DNA from: Colius striatus | Lineage: Eukaryota > Chordata > Aves > Coliiformes > Coliidae | Assembly: GCF_028858725.1 (NCBI RefSeq) | Contig: NC_084790.1 | Span: 28,003,031 to 28,067,030, forward strand | DNA length: 64,000 nt | Direction: 5' to 3' | Shown: one piece after another, positions 60,691 to 64,000 of the stretch | Position numbering within the stretch: the stretch's first letter is position 1 | How the letters are laid out: each line of letters opens with the position of its first letter | Translations under genes and position numbers: made by a program | Notes under the pieces: generated by a model | Seen by the model: the letters and a program-made list of their open reading frames with translations, nothing else | Told to the model about the DNA's origin: nothing | The model's database searches: none

Positions 60691-61647
60691 CAGTCAGCCA
60701 TGCATTACTTTTTCAAATGATTGCTTAAAACTCATGTATTGGCAATGTGACATAAATTGAGTTCATAAACTCTGCATAAGAGCCCAAGTTACTTTCTGTA
60801 GGAGGCTGCCATGGAGTTCCTGGCTACAGTTGTATTGTTGGCCTCCTGATCACTGCTTTCCATCTCCTCAACACTTAATTTCAAGACTATGCAAGATCAC
60901 ATAAAACATGGTATATTACAAAGCTTTGATACTTGCAATAGGCAGTATGTGCTGGTAGCACTGGTACCTTGAAATATTTCTTATTTGAATTTACTTCACA
61001 TATCCACAAAGTGAGACTTTTGTTGTAAGAAATAAATTTTTCCTCTGGCGTTTTAATGTGGGAAATAGTGAAAGAAATTTGTGACTGTGCATCATGCAAC
61101 ATTTTTGTTGGGTCATTATTTGTTTGGTGTAATGTAGTTCTCACTTGTAGTTTAGTGCTACAGGTAAGTTAGAAATAGGCTTCTTTCTGACTGCACCAGA
61201 GAGGATCTTACAGTCCTGACCTTCCCCAGCTGCTAATCATCATTTCTTTACTGCTAGTCTTGAGCTGCTTGCATGAGAGTGCTTTAGCCTGAGTCACTCA
61301 GAGGCTGGGTCAGCTTCAGCGATCCTCTTGCATAAAACAGTGTGTTGTGAATGAAACACAGAGGTCTTAACAAGAGCACCGTGTTCCACCTCCCATAGGA
61401 GAGAAAAATGTGTAAGTACTCTGAGATGCAGTCAGTTGCTCATTTCTAACTGTTAATTACTCAACCAACTCCCTGTAATTTCTATGCTCAAATTAGGCCT
61501 TTTCCTATTGGTGACTGGTACTGTTTTGGTTGCTGTAATTGCATATCGCAAGCCCTGAGTAAAGGCAATACCTACGGTTTATATAGCTCTGTTTCTCACC
61601 TGTTTGTCATGCTCTTCCCCTTTTTCCTTCCTTTCTGGCTATATCTC
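60691..61647. other. MCC intron, no recognised feature
   Basis: AT-rich intron; nothing recognised. Confidence 0.5.
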
Positions 61648-61912
61648 ATGGAATCATAGAATGATAAGGGTTGGAAGGGACCTTTAGAGATCATCTATCC
61701 AGAAGCAGGTTCACTTAGATCAGGTCACATAGGAACATGTTCAGGCGGGGCCTGAAGACCTCCAAGGAAAGAGACTCCACAACCCCTCCTGGCAGCCTGT
61801 TCCACTGCTCTGTGGCCCTCACAGTGAAATAGTTTTTTCTTATATTTAAAAGGGACTTTTTGTGCTCCAGCTTCATCCCATTACCCCTTGTCCTGTTGCT
61901 AGCTACTATAGA
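61648..61912 (-). mobile_element. CR1 3' fragment
   Basis: Reversed CR1 3' end: GGAATCATAGAATGATAAGG, GTTGGAAGGGACC, TAGATCAGGTCACATAGG and CCTGTTCCACTGCTCTGTGG. It is cut near 61912 after CCCTTGTCCTGTTGC. Confidence 0.87.
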
Positions 61913-64000
61913 ATATATCTTCTATATGCTGTGTTTGGTCGTGATCAGTAGACGACAGTAGCATTGTATTCATTTAAATAATGAAACAATTTGAAATTGT
62001 CTAGAATTGGCATTAGATTCAATTACTGCTGTCTTTAGGGTGTTCTCACCTGTACATCAGCTCTATCTCTATAGTTGATTCAAATTTTCACATCACAGTA
62101 GACTGCTACCAATTTATATTTCTGAATGGCAAATAAGATAACAGACCAAGAAAGACTGTGACTGACATGATGCACAGTGGGTTTTGGTATAAGGTGCTTT
62201 GATCTCTTGACCTCAGTACCTGGTGCTCTAGACACGAAATTGTTGTTATTAAAATAAACAGGAAGATCACAAAGTCCTGCAGACACAGTAAATGCATTCT
62301 TGACTGGATGCATTAGACAAAATCGAAAACAAAATTCTTGCAACTCATTCAATTTGTATTGATGTTTTCTGCTTTATATTTACATCTCTCTTTGGGAAAT
62401 GGGCACAAGACACAGTGTGATTGTAGAAACCTGTGTGTGGTTGATGTTTGCTATTCCTAAATGCTTGTCCAAGTAAACAGATATCTTGATAGTGTTTATT
62501 TACTTCCCTTGCCCCATCCGAAGGTCATGTAGAAAGCAGGAAAAAAAAAAAATCTATTGTACATCAGTCAGACCCATACAAACTCATGCTCTGTGGTTCC
62601 CTAGCTTCAGAGTTCCAGTTGTTATGTATCTATCAGTACATGTTTCCCCATTTCTTCTGTGTTTTGCTTCCTTCAACCTTCTCTTTCTCCTGTCGAAAGA
62701 AAGATTACCCAATGTGCTGTTTGCCTGGCAGATTCAGTGTATTGTAACTGCATAGAGAAGTAAAAGAAGCATTTTTCTTAGCAAGGTTTGCTTGGTTGTG
62801 GCATTAGGTTTGGGTTGTTTTTTACATATACGATACATTAAGAGAGACAAATCTAAACAAACGTGGAATTTGCAGATTACTGTTGCTGTTCTCCATACTA
62901 CTGACTCTACAACAGCCTTTGGAACCTTTGTAAATAAGTAACAGTGTCCAAACAGGCGCAGTTCTTCTATTATGAAATGGGCCTTCACCTGTCAATATTA
63001 GCACTTAACATGATTCACAGAGATTGCTTTTTAAGACTTGAGCAAGGAAGGATGCCAGTTGCATTCAATACATGACATCCGAATTAGGTAAGTGCTCTTT
63101 GCATCCCTTCAAGTTTTAGTCACAGAATACTGTAAGCCTTTAATGTAATCAGAAGGCATATTTTTAAAGCCAACATTGTGAACATTACTGAAAATATGTA
63201 CAGGTGAACAGTTAGTGCACAGAAACTGCAGACTGATTTTTACATAGTTTAAAATGAAACTTTGTATAAAAACATTATAAGCTTTGTGCAAATTAATTCA
63301 GTTTTTATGCAGAAAGGGGTACTAATCTAGAAGGACGTGGCTTGCCTAATCTATATTTTCTTATTCCAAATTCAAAGACATTACTTGGCTTTAAGCCCCA
63401 GCATTCTGGGGAAGTATCACTGCACACTGGCTTTGTTCCTGTACACTCACCTGATCAACCAGCATTGAGACAGTGTGTTGAGGTTGGTACTGTGGTCTGA
63501 TCTAGTACACCTATTGAGCTAAATGTGGTCAGCAGTTATACTCATGCCTAATTTTGGGATGGTTTCAAGTAGCAGTGTAGGAACATGAAGGAACTAAAAG
63601 TACTGAGCTTAATGATATTTTCTTTGAGTTGTGTAGTTAAAGGCTAAATTATATCCTTGGATTAACAACCAAATTATATTTTCATAATTTTTGTTAAAGT
63701 GAGCCTTGAAAATTTGCTGATGGTGAGATTGTGCCTGAGAGATTTTGTTGTGCGGTAAGGGCTGGTATTATGGTATAGCAGTACATTCGACGATTTCAAT
63801 GTGAAGGATTTCTATCATGTGATTGTTGAGTTATTTTAGCTCTTGCTATATAAGTTGATGGTATGTAACTTCTAAAAAGGGTATATTTCTTTCTGCACGT
63901 CAAAATGAGAAGATACTGTGATGGTGTAGGTGCATCCTTTATACATTATTCCTTATGCTTGAAAGTCGGGTGTTTAGGATGTGAATGCTGTGTCTTGCAA
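61913..64000. other. MCC intron to window end
   Basis: AT-rich intronic sequence with no recognised exon, repeat family or RNA gene. The gene continues beyond the window. Confidence 0.5.

Overview
The window is vertebrate, and almost certainly avian, nuclear DNA. The evidence is a long-intron gene with canonical GT-AG splice sites, AT-rich CpG-poor introns, about twenty CR1 LINE fragments on both strands (several ending in ATTCTATGA-like tails), and bird-type LTRs with TGTTGTGG or TGTCATGG ends. No bacterial features, tRNA, rRNA or CRISPR array were seen.

The only host gene recognised is MCC (the 'mutated in colorectal cancers' coiled-coil protein), on the + strand and running off the right edge. 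Three exons of the long EF-hand isoform are present: exon 1 in a CpG island (4790-4915), exon 2 (26771-27018) and exon 3 (38177-38388). The alternative first exon of the short isoform, with its own promoter region, lies inside the next intron (59381-59437). Long exon 3 and the short first exon both end in phase 0, so both can splice to the same common exon beyond 64000. The splice phases between the three long-form exons fit. However, exon 1 as sequenced carries a one-base frame offset between its initiator ATG and its EF-hand.

Layout. 1-1106: broken minus-strand endogenous retrovirus (pol remnant, primer-binding site, LTR). 1107-4380: no gene seen. 4380-5400: CpG island and MCC exon 1. 5400-26770: intron 1, with two related solo LTRs (7844-8825 and 17168-18131), another candidate LTR (12373-12989), and a near-complete but internally deleted CR1 (15540-19545) that is interrupted by the second LTR. 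27019-38176: intron 2, with a short perfect hairpin (31611-31665), CR1 pieces and an ATATG microsatellite. 38389-64000: intron 3, rich in CR1, with an unidentified coding-like remnant (42264-42600), an orphan CpG-rich block (57290-57600) and the short-isoform promoter and exon.

The most useful items for follow-up are the frame break in MCC exon 1, the orphan CpG block 1.8 kb upstream of the short first exon, the hairpin at 31.6 kb, the coding-like remnant joined to a CR1, and the nested LTR and CR1 insertions whose target-site duplications can be read directly.
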